This document shows, one piece after another, positions 1 to 9,895 of a DNA stretch of 26,728 bases. The notes under the pieces were generated by a model. The model was not told the origin of the DNA, made no database searches, and saw only the letters and a program-made list of their open reading frames with translations. Position 1 is the stretch's first letter. Each line of letters starts with the position of its first letter. The position numbers were made by a program, and so were the translations under genes. Origin of the DNA: Apostichopus californicus (taxonomy: Eukaryota > Echinodermata > Holothuroidea > Aspidochirotida > Stichopodidae); the NCBI GenBank assembly GCA_020650975.1, contig JAIPMN010020964.1:1-26728 (forward strand). The letters run 5' to 3'.

Positions 1-364
1 GTAATCCGAATGACAAAGCGAAACAGTGAAATTTACGGCTGAGCTGAGCGATCGTACCAACGTAGGTGTTAACTCAGTGCTAGCGAGGCGGCGAGTGTGG
101 TGCAACATATGTAACAAATAAACTACACGAAGAAAACGTTGCTTCTACGATTGTTCCACGTTGTCGCGACGATTAAACAAAGGAAACGTTTGTTTAGCGA
201 ATCTTGCTTCCGGAGAAACGTTGTAGCGACGATTCGGCCGAAAAATAGGGGGCGTAATAGCCGATGGCGAACCCGCTACATATTAAACACTATTTCATAA
301 ACATTTTCTCCTTAAATCCATTTTGACAATCTAATAAATATCAATAATTTATGTCCTTTTACAG
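1..364 (+). other. Partial intron 3 of the phosphomannomutase gene
   Basis: The stretch ends in a pyrimidine-rich acceptor (TTTTACAG, 357-364) that opens the first recognisable PMM exon, so it is the 3' part of the preceding intron. No coding sequence is visible. It is more CpG-rich than the rest of the intron. The motif ACGTTGTMGCGACGATT occurs at 158-174 and again at 218-234, with a shorter ACGTTG at 136-141. This looks like the edge of a repeat or mobile element cut by the window border. Confidence 0.55.
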
Positions 365-456
365 AGTATAGCAAAGCATATGGGAGAAGAGAAACTCCAG
401 GATTTTATTAACTTTGCTCTCAAATATTTGTCTGAATTGAGACTACCAGTAAAGAG
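365..456 (+). CDS. PMM2: PMM exon 4 equivalent (92 nt)
   Basis: Acceptor TTTTACAG precedes 365 and donor GTATGA follows 456. It reads from [17 protein letters not shown] to LPVKR with the last Arg codon split 2+1 across the intron. It matches the helix of the cap domain before the RGTFIEFR motif in vertebrate PMM2. The following intron is about 3.2 kb. Confidence 0.92.
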
Positions 457-3400
457 GTATGATATAACTTTATATTCTCTCCTTCTTCGTTTAACTATTC
501 ATTTTTCATTTTTGGACTCGTAACTGCCCCCAAATATGCTAGAAAGTCCAGTAATGGTTACTTTGAAAAGGATCAGCAGTTTTTAGCTGAAAACAAAATT
601 GTATAAAGCAGTTTTCTTTGTTTGATAAGATTTTCAACCCTAATGAGCATCACTCATAACGAGATTACCGTTAATCAACTAAGACACACTACTAGTTTTT
701 CCAGCGAAGTCAACGAAAGTTAACAAAGGAGTGATTGATCAATTTGAATTCTGTCTCAAGAGTTCACCCCTGCTCAGATGTCAAAAGCAAAAAAGCAAAT
801 GTTAAAAAAATTTGTATGTGGTCTAGTGAGTTGATATGATTATTTAAGTTTAGTATCAAAGACAATTGGAAAATTCATCCAATTTGTTATATCTTTTAGA
901 ATCCTTTCAGAGAATGTCCTTTCAATATTTTCTTACTGAACATAGTATACACAATTCTTATGAAAAAGATGGCTTGGAAGTACTGTTACTTTCAGGCCTC
1001 GAAATTCGGGCTATTTACTGGCTAAATGTTGGTGGATCTTCTTCGAAAAAAATGGACACAGGCATGTTTCTACTCATAGGCACTGATAACATAAACACAT
1101 GATGAGTCGGTTAGACAATCATCAGTCAAAGAGTCGGAATAAATAAAAGTTGCATGCAACCATTGAGAAGTTCAGATCAGGTGCTAATTACTGTAGTTGG
1201 AAGGAAATCAAGGCATGTAACTTTAATGGTCATTTGGTAGAAATTCTCAATATCTTTGCTTCCTGTCTGGTCAAGAGGAAATTATTGCGTCTGGTCATGG
1301 TAAATATCTGTGAAATCCAGCTGGCTTGATGACCAGGCCACATGCAATACAGATAAACATCGTCAAGATCAGTAGTTAGTATCAGTTGTGACATCCAGCG
1401 ACCCTTTCCGTGATTGTAGGTCACACAATTGTCACTTTGCTGCAGTTAATCTATAGATGTTAAGGAAATTCCATTTCCTGTGTTTCATGAAGATAAGAGA
1501 GTGAAGGTGTGTTCATGGTAGTCAAGGCATTTACTTTTTATTCTACACTTGTCTAGTGACCACCAGGTAAGGTCGATAACCTTAAGGTCAGGGTTGGCCA
1601 TGCAACGTACCTACAGTTGGCAAGCCTCAATTGGCCTGCAGTGATAACAAGTGTCGCACTGCAGAACCTTCGGTCATATAATGACATGGAATATGTTTAA
1701 TATTTTGTATTCTGTTAAGCATCTTATAAGTCCCTTATAACTACCATGGAGATGTTCCTCTAGGTTTTCACACATCCCTAGGAGGTGTTTACTCAATTAT
1801 AAAAGAAAGAAAAATTAAGAAATCTCTTTTTGACAAGTCCTTTCTCAACTGTTCAGCATGTAGATGGAGCTATCTTTGAAAAGTTCTTATCTTCACTTGT
1901 AATTCTCTCTTTAGATCAATTTGCTATACAATAAATACATCAGATTCATGAAGAAAACTGCTCATGTTACATCATCGAAACCACAATGCATTTTTGCATT
2001 CTGGATTCGAACATGTGATAATGCGATTGTGGACCTATCTAGGTGATTTAAGCCAACGGTAGTGTATCAGTTGGTAGGGTTGGCATTAAGTGATCACAAG
2101 TTAACAAGTTACCATGCATGGCATCTCTTCTCTTCCTCACTCTACCATTCTATGAAATAGCAAAAACCCCTTTTTAACAAGCCTTCATTTGGATCTTATT
2201 CTAATGGAGTAACTTGTTGAGTCGGTAAGGGGGATATTAATCAATCGGTGATTTACTTCAGAGGTGAGGGTTACCTACCTCATCTCGTTCCTCCGACGTC
2301 ACTACATTTTTATCAAGATCAGAAATTTTATTTTTCCAGCTTTTAGGCTTGAGGCCAGGGGGGGAGGATAGAGTTTTATTATAAATGTTTTTTCATGTAG
2401 GATATAGCAACACTCATGCAGGATATTTTTATGATATTGAAGATTTAGGCTTCTTTTGTTTTTGTTTTTGGTTTTGATGATAATCGTAACCAATGCATTC
2501 ATGATGGCGTATGTGTGGGTGTGTGTGTGTATATGTGGGAGTGCGTTTGTGACGCCCAGCTTGTAAACACGATATCTCAAGAAGGGAAGGTCAGACCAAT
2601 TTCATTTTTAGTGTGTAGAAGTACCACATTGAGCACACAAGGAGCCTATTGTTTTTGGTGGAGGTCAAAGGTCTTTTTGGTCACCAGAGGTCAAATCTTT
2701 AAAACCTTGTAAACACGATATCTCAAGAAGGGAAGGTCGGACCAATTCATATTTAGTGTATAGACGTACCACATTGAGTACAGGAAGCCTAATGTTTTTG
2801 GTGTAGGTCAAAGGTCATTTGGGGACAACAGGTCAAATCGTGACAACCTTGTAAACATGATATTGCAGGAAAGGACAGATCTCTTATTTGGTTGTAGATT
2901 TACCATATTAAATTTAAGGAGCCTATTATTGCTTTTGGTGGAGGTCAAAGGTCATTTGCAGTCAGAAAATGCCAAACATTTACCTCACTCCCCTCTTACC
3001 TGTCTCTCCACACTAACACATCTTCCTAAGCATAATATCATAAGAGAAGCTTGGACAGATCACATATTTGGTATGTAATTGTACCACATTGAGTACAAGA
3101 AGCATTAATGTTGTGGGCGGAGGTCAATGGTCGTTTGAGTTCACCAGAGGTCCGATTTTGAAACCATGTTTTACACAATATTCCAACAAGGACAGATTTC
3201 ATATTTACCAGTTGATGTATCTATCACATTAAGTACAAGAAGCTTGTAGTTGAGGTCAATGGTCATTTCAGGACAGCCTGTGTCATTGTGAATTTATTGT
3301 TTGTCACATCGCACTGCTTTTCACTCTATTACTAATATCAAGTATGTTGTACACCCTCACTATACATTACGTCAGATTCATGCAGAAAATAGCTGAATGT

Positions 3401-6400
3401 TACATCATCGAAACCACTATGCAGTTTTGCATTCTGGTTATTTCGAGTGATCGCGAGGCAGTTAATTTGATAGGCTTCGTAGCGGAACATGTAAATCAAC
3501 CCCTAGGGGCAAGATCTGTAATCAGTACCATCTACCCAACATTATTAGAAGTCCAATCCCTGTAATCTCACACTTTGTTTATCAAAATATACAGTTATTC
3601 TGAGACTTTATTCTAAATGTCTGGCTAAAATTTATCATAATCAAATCATCGTTATTTGACCTTCTCTTTGCAGGGGTGTTTTCATAGAATTCCGGAAGGG
3701 TATGCTCAACGTTTGCCCTGTTGGAAGGAGTTGTACACAAGCTGAGAGACTACAGTTTGCTGAACTGGATGGTGTAAGTGAAACTCCCTCCCTACCACTG
3801 TTGAAGGTTTTGTTGTGTTTTTGAGAAGAAGGAGACTCAGTATCCCAAATGAATATGTTCAACTCTAATATTTTTTCTCTGAGGTAAACCAATAATTTGT
3901 TGTTGCACCAAAGTCCTTTTAGATTTAAATTAGCAGGCTGTAGCTAACTCAGTTTTAGTTTCAACTTTTTAAGTTGAAATTTTTTTTTGCACATAATATT
4001 TAACAAACACGTTATTTTAGGAACATGAAGTATACAAGTGAAAGTAAGTGAATTAAAGAATCTGTATGACCTCTGGAGGTCAAAGGGTAATTTCAGCTCA
4101 ATAGAGGTCAAAATCTGAAATGAAAGCATAGTAACTACAAAAGTGAAGTTTGAATAACGTTTATACTTTGTATTCAGGTCCACCTGAGTTGAAAAAAAAA
4201 TCTGTTGTTTTCTGATGTGAAATGTAATGTAAGTTCAAAAGAGTTCAAAGTTTAAAAACATTGTAAACATTATAACTCCCAAGATAAAATTGCAACGAAA
4301 TTCATCCACCTCAGTGGTTGTAGCTCCATGGTGTAAGACACCTGTCATTTTTTGTGTAGGTCAAAGGGCCATGTGAGGTCAACAGAGGTCTAAATATGAA
4401 AACTTGGTTAACACAATAATTCCAACAGCAAAAGTTGGCTGAAGTTCATACATGGTATGTGGATCCACATTTAGTGGGTACAAGTATTCTGTGGAGGTCA
4501 ATGGTCATTTGATAAAGTCAGGAAAAGTATTAAAAAAAATTATAAAATTTAATGATCAGCAATGTTCAAAACTTGCAATATTTGTTGTTACTCTAAATAT
4601 TCTTATATTAAATGTAGCAAGGGATCACAAAACCATTTGGCCTTCTTAGGGTTCTTTGTGATTCCCATTATAATCATTCACAAGCTAGCTGCCTGTTGAG
4701 TTCAATTTCATCTGTAGATTACGAAGAGGATTTGTTCTGAATTGTTCCAATTCTTCTGGTTTCTGAGCATGGATTATCTTATTGTCAGATGATAACTCCC
4801 TATCTGGAAGAAAAAAAAGGAAACTTTTCTTATTCTAACAATTGTTTGATCCACTGTGTCATAAATGAGGAGATAGTACTTCAAGGTAGAAACTCTGAAG
4901 GTAAATCAAAAGCGAGTTTTCTAGTTAGTACCACCCTACAATAGTACTTTGGCATGTGCAATTTGGAGGCAAGAAATAACTCACTGTATTTAACGAAGCC
5001 TCTGCTTAATTGGTGATTGGATATCTACATCCTCTGTCAACAAACTTAGACAGAGGTTCCTTTATTCTTTCTTAATCTCATCTCATTCTTTTTTTTACCT
5101 TTTCTTGAAAAATTATTCCTTTTAGAAAGAGAAAATCAGGGAGAAAATGGTAGAAGCCTTTGAGAAGAAGTTTGCAGATAGTGGGTTACAATTTTCAATT
5201 GGTGAGAAAACTTCCCCTTTATTTTTCTTGCCTTTTTCTTTCCTCTTAAATAATTCTCAGCCTATCACAGCGACAGAAGACATATGCTCCTGTATTGCCT
5301 ATGAATAGTTAGCAGACAAATATATTACTAATTCACAGAGTAGTTCGGATGAGGAAAGTGTCACAAGATGAAGAACACCTCCGTAATAATGGAATGAGCC
5401 ATATTTCAAGACTCTTGGCTTTTGTAACCACTGTAAGAGAAGTGCAGTCAGGTGCAATGGTTATCTAATATCTGATCTGGTGGTCAGATATTTAAAATAT
5501 TTATAATATAGCATTGAATTAGAAGAAGTTTGAAACCACTTCAGTCATCTATGAATAGATTAAAAATAGATGGTGCTTCTGGGTTCTTAATAGACAGCGT
5601 GTGGACCAGATATGGGCGGGACATATTGACCCCTAAGGTCATTAGGCTTGTGCACCCTATTGTACAACCCTGCATATTGATTAATCAGGTATATGCCGAG
5701 TGAAGCATACTGAGCACTTGGACAGTTATGTCACCTGCTCCCACCCCACCTCCCCCCTTCTTAAAAGTCTTCAGTTAAATTAATTATGTTATGAAAATGA
5801 GAAAGAATTCATTCCATATTTGATTTGCCCCTGGACCACCTGATTGTCCCTGTGCCAAAAGCTGTAGTTTCCAGTGAGTACCCCCTGCCCCCCCCCACCC
5901 CCTGCAATAAAACTACAAGCTGCAACAAACTGATTCCTTTCCCTCATTGATCTCCTTGTAAATGACAGTTACAATCTACTTCTTTTTTTCCTTCCTAATT
6001 CACTTAAAATTGTTGCTCATTCATATTTAACAATGTTTCATGAATATTGAAATTAAATATATAATATTACTACTTTTTGCACTTTTATCAGGTGGACAGA
6101 TTAGCGTGGATATCTTTCCAGCTGGTTGGGATAAAACGTACTGCTTACAATTTGTTGAGAAGGACTTTAAAGAAATCTACTTTTTTGGCGACAAGACGTG
6201 GAAGGTATTATTCATCCTTCATTTAGTTTTCTGTCATAATGTAGATATTTGAGTCCGTTTTTGAAATTCCATTCTCGGCATGTACCTACAGACACCTATC
6301 CTACCAGTACAACCGATCTTTTCAGCATCGAATAGGAAATAATTTATATTGTATTAGCAAGGCAAAATGCTCAAAATTGGTACATAATTGTAGAAATGGA

Positions 6401-7910
6401 TAACAGGATTTGTACGCAGAACATAACTATTGTCAGCATTTTATGCCAAAGGTAGGGTTACCATATTTGTTTTTGAAAAAGCACACTGATCTGCGTCCTG
6501 GGGGAGGGGTCCAAGGGGAGGGGGTGGCCCCCCCCTGGAAAATTTTTTTCAAAGGTGCCTAGATGCAAAATGGTGCAATCTAAATCTCTAATAGGGACTC
6601 AGGGAGGTCCCCAACTTGAGTGAGTTATGGTTTGCTCGTGACTCGTGAGGCTAAATTAGGGAAAACCTGTCAATTCCTGTGTGAAATTCATGAAATCCGG
6701 ATATTATTGCCAAATTGGAAAATCCACCCGGACGCCCGCGTAAGTCACGAAAAACCGGACATGTTCGGGTAAAACTGGACGTCTGGTAAGCCTAGCCAAA
6801 GGCAAAGATTTACCTGCATAGTCGAAACAGTTGTAGTGATGTAACTTGCATTTGACCAATCAGGGAGTTGGGCGGTTGTTTATACCAGTTAAATAAAGTA
6901 ATTGTCAGTAAATTGCCAAACCAGTGGGTGGGGATGGACAGTGAATCATGTACTTGTTAAGATTTTAAAGCTAAGTGGCCAGGACATTAAGTTCAAAGTT
7001 GGAAAAGAGTGGTGTGGATAACTAGGGGAGACATTAGGTGGTTTCATCATGGGACTAATTGGAAGTCATTAGGGTTCATGGTTTCGACTTACTTTCAATG
7101 AGATCATTCATGCCCAGCTGCTAGTCGCTTGCTAGGTTCTTGTAACGTAGTAAGCGATAAGAGGTTAAATGCATAGCTGGTATCCCCAGTGATTGTATAT
7201 GTGGGCTTGGGTGCTCACCCATGTTATGATGGGATCAAATATTGATGAGGAAACCTTCCTAGTGCACGGGAATAAGTAACCGCTCTTTGCGCAACACAAT
7301 TTATCCATTTAAAGTATAGGTTTGTATATGTTTCTGTCAGAAAATCTATTTACACGACCTTGTTCGAAAATCCAAAGAAGGAGAATTGCTAGTGCTCTCG
7401 GAAGACAAATAAATGGAATGTATCACTAACCAAAGACCACTGCGTTAATAAGCCTCTATGATGTGTGGAATGGTTGCCATGGTAAAAGACACTAAAGTGA
7501 CCAATCACAGCTTGTAATAATATTTTGTCTGCATGGGGTGGCGGAAAAGTCTTGGTTATTAATGCACTCTTCTTATCGACACTTGAAATAAATTCCAAAA
7601 GTTTTAAAGGGATGTTCTCATGTTCAATGTAAACAACTGCAGTAAAATTGTCTACATTAGCCGGTGAAAACCAAATGTTTGATTTCAAAGTGTGTGTTTA
7701 ACGTCGGTGTCTGCTTGTTTCCGAATTTTTTCAGTGTAAGTCTGTAAAACGTTAGTTCTGTTAATTTTGATAAATTACAGCTATTGTCTTTTCCATTGAT
7801 TACAGGGAGGTAACGATCATGAAATTTTCAACGATTCCAGGACGAAGGGAACAACAGTCAAGGGACCAGCTGATACACGGCAAAAACTAGAGGAGTTATT
7901 CTTTAAGTGA
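365..7910 (+). CDS. PMM2: Phosphomannomutase, C-terminal five exons (5' partial gene)
   Basis: Interconverts mannose-6-phosphate and mannose-1-phosphate in the cytosol, feeding GDP-mannose for glycosylation. Coding exons are 365-456, 3674-3773, 5126-5201, 6092-6204 and 7806-7910, all with GT-AG borders and a continuous frame; the stop is TGA 7908-7910. The product covers about the last 161 residues; exons 1-3, with the catalytic DVDGT loop, are off the left edge. Visible family signatures are [18 protein letters not shown] (substrate-binding cap; the Arg at 3726-3728 matches human Arg141), [26 protein letters not shown] (HAD motif) and GGNDHEIF (metal/phosphate loop). Exon sizes of 92, 100 and 76 nt equal those I recall for human PMM2 exons 4-6; exon 7 is 113 instead of 116 nt, one codon shorter. 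Invertebrates often have one PMM gene, so PMM2 versus PMM1 is not decided. No frame damage is seen. Confidence 0.95.
1924..2004 (+). repeat. Dispersed ~80-bp repeat, copy 1
   Basis: It shares long stretches with 3358-3437, including CAGATTCATG, ATGTTACATCATCGAAACCA and TTTTGCATTCTGG. Both copies lie in the same intron and the same orientation, on either side of the AGGTCA array. The family is not recognised. Confidence 0.7.
2805..2817 (+). promoter_or_regulatory. Perfect DR1 nuclear-receptor-type site (within repeat)
   Basis: AGGTCA-A-AGGTCA is an exact direct repeat of the nuclear-receptor half-site with one-base spacing, the form bound by HNF4 and RXR heterodimers. It is seen in repeat unit 2. 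Function is not shown; it may be only repeat sequence. Confidence 0.35.
2942..2954 (+). promoter_or_regulatory. Perfect DR1 nuclear-receptor-type site (within repeat)
   Basis: A second exact AGGTCA-A-AGGTCA, in repeat unit 3. Units 1, 4 and 5 carry near-matches at 2662-2674, 3121-3133 and 3253-3265. Confidence 0.35.
3358..3437 (+). repeat. Dispersed ~80-bp repeat, copy 2
   Basis: Partner of 1924-2004, with roughly four in five bases shared by eye. The flanking sequence is unrelated, so the unit moved or duplicated independently of its surroundings. Confidence 0.7.
3674..3773 (+). CDS. PMM2: PMM exon 5 equivalent (100 nt), substrate-binding cap
   Basis: Acceptor CTTTGCAG ends at 3673. I chose donor GTAAGT at 3774, two bases after a competing GT, because it keeps the frame and gives ELDG-KEKIR, matching human ELDKKENIR. 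It carries [20 protein letters not shown], including the equivalents of human Phe119 (dimer contact) and Arg123, Arg134 and Arg141 (phosphate contacts). The usual Ser before Pro in NVSPIGR is Cys here. Confidence 0.93.
3774..5125 (+). other. PMM intron 5
   Basis: Non-coding. The first half holds diverged AGGTCA repeat units (4068-4515); nothing recognisable is seen from about 4520 to the acceptor at 5125. Confidence 0.7.
4068..4515 (+). repeat. Diverged second array of the AGGTCA minisatellite family
   Basis: AGGTCAAAGGGTA (4077-4089), AGGTCAAAGGGCC (4358-4370) and AGGTCAATGGTCA (4495-4507) are each preceded or followed by TGTAAACATTATAACTCC-like or AACACAATAATTCCAACA-like blocks, as in the intron 4 array. 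It is more degraded than the intron 4 copies. Confidence 0.7.
5126..5201 (+). CDS. PMM2: PMM exon 6 equivalent (76 nt)
   Basis: Acceptor CTTTTAG ends at 5125 and donor GTGAGA starts at 5202. It reads [20 protein letters not shown] and then LQFSIG; the last Gly codon is split 1+2. It corresponds to the helix and strand before GGQIS in the family. Confidence 0.92.
5202..6091 (+). other. PMM intron 6
   Basis: Non-coding. The only notable feature is a cytosine-rich run near 5880-5905. No repeat family is recognised. Confidence 0.65.
6092..6204 (+). CDS. PMM2: PMM exon 7 equivalent (113 nt), HAD motif
   Basis: Acceptor TTATCAG ends at 6091 and donor GTATTA starts at 6205. It holds [19 protein letters not shown] and [10 protein letters not shown], the conserved core return strand and acidic HAD motif. 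One residue is missing relative to human PMM2 between VEKD and IYFF, and MP before GGNDHE is replaced by WK at the splice junction. Confidence 0.92.
6205..7805 (+). other. PMM intron 7
   Basis: Non-coding. It holds the hAT-type miniature element at 6453-6794. The rest, including an open frame on the minus strand near 7389-7688, shows no family resemblance. Confidence 0.65.
6453..6794. mobile_element. hAT-type non-autonomous element (342 bp) with 8-bp target duplication
   Basis: The element begins TAGGGTTACCA and ends TGGTAAGCCTA; these are inverted copies with 10 of 11 matches. It is flanked by the identical octamer GCCAAAGG at 6445-6452 and 6795-6802, the target duplication size typical of hAT transposons. 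The inside is non-coding and has a G-rich then C-rich block (6498-6536). It sits in PMM intron 7, far from the splice sites. Confidence 0.85.
7806..7910 (+). CDS. PMM2: PMM exon 8 equivalent, C-terminus and stop
   Basis: Acceptor GATTACAG ends at 7805. It encodes [20 protein letters not shown], then [14 protein letters not shown] and TGA. The GGNDHEIF loop is diagnostic of eukaryotic phosphomannomutases, and the end falls where the family normally ends. Confidence 0.94.
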   Translation, partial: GGNDHEIFNDSRTKGTTVKGPADTRQKLEELFFK

Positions 7911-8161
7911 AACTGTTAGGATGAGAAGTATCGTACGATGAAAACTACCGCTTTAAATGACATAGACATTGCCACATTCTTTATAATGTATTTCCCAATA
8001 ATTTTAACTTTATCGTTGAAAAAGAAAAATTGATTGTGAAGTTCAACAATTACCAAGAGTGATGCAACTTGCAGATAGGATAAAATATTTGGGAATTTTT
8101 TATAAAAAAGAGTCAAAATATATAAATATAAGTCCATCCCTTACATTCCCCCAACACCACT

Positions 8162-8189
8162 CCCTGTAGCAAACCTAGTTGCTACAGGG
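8162..8189 (+). other. Perfect 11-bp stem hairpin downstream of PMM stop
   Basis: CCCTGTAGCAA at 8162-8172 pairs perfectly with TTGCTACAGGG at 8179-8189 around a 6-base loop. It lies about 250 nt after the stop, probably in the 3' UTR. It could be an RNA structure or the remnant of an inverted-repeat element. Confidence 0.6.
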
Positions 8190-9013
8190 TGTGAAATTTC
8201 AAAATTTGATAGCTAGCATATTCCAAAACTAGGCCGTTCTTTTCTTTTATACCAAAAATGGTATGGAAACATTCTCTTTCACTTTGCAGCTCTTTCTGTT
8301 TGACATTATTTTCATTGAATGCATTTATACTATTTGATATAATTGAATGGGTAAAATAGAAGTGTTGATACCTGAAGGCAAATTGGGGAAAAACAAAAAC
8401 CAGGAATAGACAAACAGCAAGATTGGCTATTTCTTTAAGAATGCATTCATTATTTATTCATTTATTTTTTCACCGAACAGAGAAGTTTGACATTAAAATG
8501 CCCTATAACCAATACATGAATTTACACTCCATACACGGTGGGTATAGGTATGGCTTTAAGTTAATTAAGTTAAATTTTTGCCTTCCATGTTTGTATCACC
8601 ATTTGTAGAGACACTCCAAAGCCTTGTGAAGGTAAAACATTGGTGCCATCTGTTATGCCAGGCATTTTCTACCTCTTTTTGACCACCATGCTAGAAATCT
8701 TCTTCTTTTTTTATTGTCGCACTAGACGGTATAACGGTCATCACATTTCAGGGGAATTTGTTAACCGAAAACAAAAACCAAAGCAAAGCAAAAACAAGCA
8801 GCGTAAAAGAGTAATTGTACCTGTCTAATCTTATGTAAAATGGGAGTATCAGTCATAAATTTATACCCTAATGTGGTAAGGGTTTATTGTTCGTTATTTT
8901 TAGAAGTTCAAGAAGGCTCGGGATGATGCTATTTCCAGCCTTACTTGAAAACGTGTGTTCAATATCATTAGAGATTTTCATTTTCATTTTTATATTTTGT
9001 ATTTTGATGTGAT

Positions 9014-9019
9014 ATTAAA
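9014..9019 (+). terminator. Candidate poly(A) signal of PMM
   Basis: ATTAAA is followed about 30 bases later by a GT-rich stretch (9049-9064, TGTGTGTGTATGTG), the usual layout of a cleavage site. If used, the 3' UTR would be about 1.1 kb. Confidence 0.35.
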
Positions 9020-9070
9020 TTTATTAGACCATCAGCTGCTTGTGTCAAAATGTGTGTGTATGTGTTGCAA

Positions 9071-9739
9071 GTTTTGTCAAGCTTCTTTGTAGAAGGCAAT
9101 AACTATGCAATTAGGGGTGGAGTGGGGCAAGGGGGTCGGTGGTGCAATCATAATATTTTTCCTCCATCTGGTAACTCACCTTGTCTTGTTGGTGCATGTG
9201 AACAACCATTCAGTATCATAGCCAATGGATGTAGGGGACCTCCTTCACCCCTCTGTCCCAGACACCCCTTACGATATATGTACTTTGGCCAGTTAGAGCC
9301 CTCATGATAGAAAACGCAGGGAGCAATTTGTTGCAAGTTAATACAAGAAAAGTTACCCCCCCCCAGCACCTGCTCCACTCCTCTGCCCTCCCCCATACTT
9401 GGCTATGTATATGATATGTATATTTCGCACAGGATGCTAATGTGGGCTCCCAAAACCCCATGGATGGTTTTCTATCAAATTTAAAGTGGGGCTCTAACTA
9501 TTTTTTCAATCTCAAAAAGGTATGAACTCTATTTAAAATCATGATTTAAATTTTTTATGAAAGGCGTTTATGTTTAACAATCAGGGCGAATTATTATCAC
9601 ATTATGCGTGGTACATAATCAACAGGCAAACACAGTCCGGGTAAATGATTTTGGAAAGAATCGAAAAAGTCATAATTTCATTCCAAAATTAAAACAAATC
9701 ATATAAGCATAATCAAAATTTAAATTGAGTTTTTAAATG
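9071..9739. other. Intergenic, low-complexity G/C runs and one dispersed repeat
   Basis: A G-rich block (9112-9145) and a C-rich block (9355-9392) bracket non-coding sequence. Short open frames here on both strands have no family resemblance. A dispersed repeat copy lies at 9601-9678. Confidence 0.5.
9601..9678 (+). repeat. Dispersed ~78-bp repeat, copy A
   Basis: It shares TGG-TA-ATAATC-ACAGGC, ACA-AG-CC-GG and ATTTTGG-AAGAATCGA blocks with 15483-15560 in the same orientation. The flanks differ. The family is unknown. Confidence 0.65.
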
Positions 9740-9895
9740 GAAGTTATATCGGCAGCTAGTATCATTTACTTAAAATGATTTGTCATGTTCATGAATATTC
9801 ATTTACTGTACTGTTTCTTCAATTTTTGAGGGAAACATGATCGAAGAGAGAAGTTAATACTTAGTCTAGTATTTAGTGTGATTGAGTAGTCACAG
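9740..9895 (+). repeat. Duplicated upstream block, copy 1 (next to LRR pseudogene)
   Basis: Homologous to 10433-10593. Shared blocks include GTCATGAATATTCAT, TTGAGGGAAACATGA, AGAGAAGTTAATACTTAGTC and GTGTGA-TG-(n)-TCACAG. In copy 2 the block lies immediately upstream of the intact LRR gene, so it probably contains that gene's promoter or 5' leader. Confidence 0.8.

Larger units (their letters stand above)
2555..3290 (+). repeat. Tandem ~145-bp minisatellite carrying AGGTCA half-sites
   Basis: About five diverged units follow each other, starting near 2558, 2705, 2847, 3033 and 3161. Each has the order CTTGTAAACACGATATCTCA-like, GGACAGA-like, TACCACATTGAGTACA, GGAGCCTA and GGTGGAGGTCAAAGGTCA, then a further AGGTCA. 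The first two units are closest to each other; later ones are more worn. Related units occur in intron 5 (4068-4515) and singly at 23025-23120. Confidence 0.85.
457..3673 (+). other. PMM intron 4 (about 3.2 kb), repeat-rich
   Basis: No coding exon is recognised inside. It holds two copies of an approximately 80-bp dispersed repeat (1924-2004 and 3358-3437), a short GT-rich run near 2510-2535 and the AGGTCA tandem array (2555-3290). Confidence 0.7.
7911..9070 (+). other. Probable 3' UTR of PMM and immediate flank
   Basis: AT-rich sequence after the PMM stop with no coding resemblance. No AATAAA is seen in the first kilobase; the first plausible cleavage signal is ATTAAA at 9014-9019. A perfect hairpin lies at 8162-8189. 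Confidence 0.45.

Noticed and set aside
2040-2115. tRNA gene or tRNA-derived SINE head
   Set aside because: An A-box-like stretch is visible, but no B box at the right spacing and no cloverleaf could be drawn. GATTCGAAC at 2004-2012 is on the wrong side for this A box.
2555-3290. CRISPR-like array
   Set aside because: Units are contiguous ~145-bp tandem repeats without spacers, in an intron of a metazoan gene.
7389-7688. 99-codon minus-strand open frame in PMM intron 7
   Set aside because: No family resemblance and no supporting splice sites; it lies inside an intron of a well-supported gene and is probably chance.
9050-9461. Overlapping open frames on both strands with Gly/Pro/Cys-rich translations
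   Set aside because: Products of G-rich and C-rich tracts; frames overlap on both strands and show no protein features.
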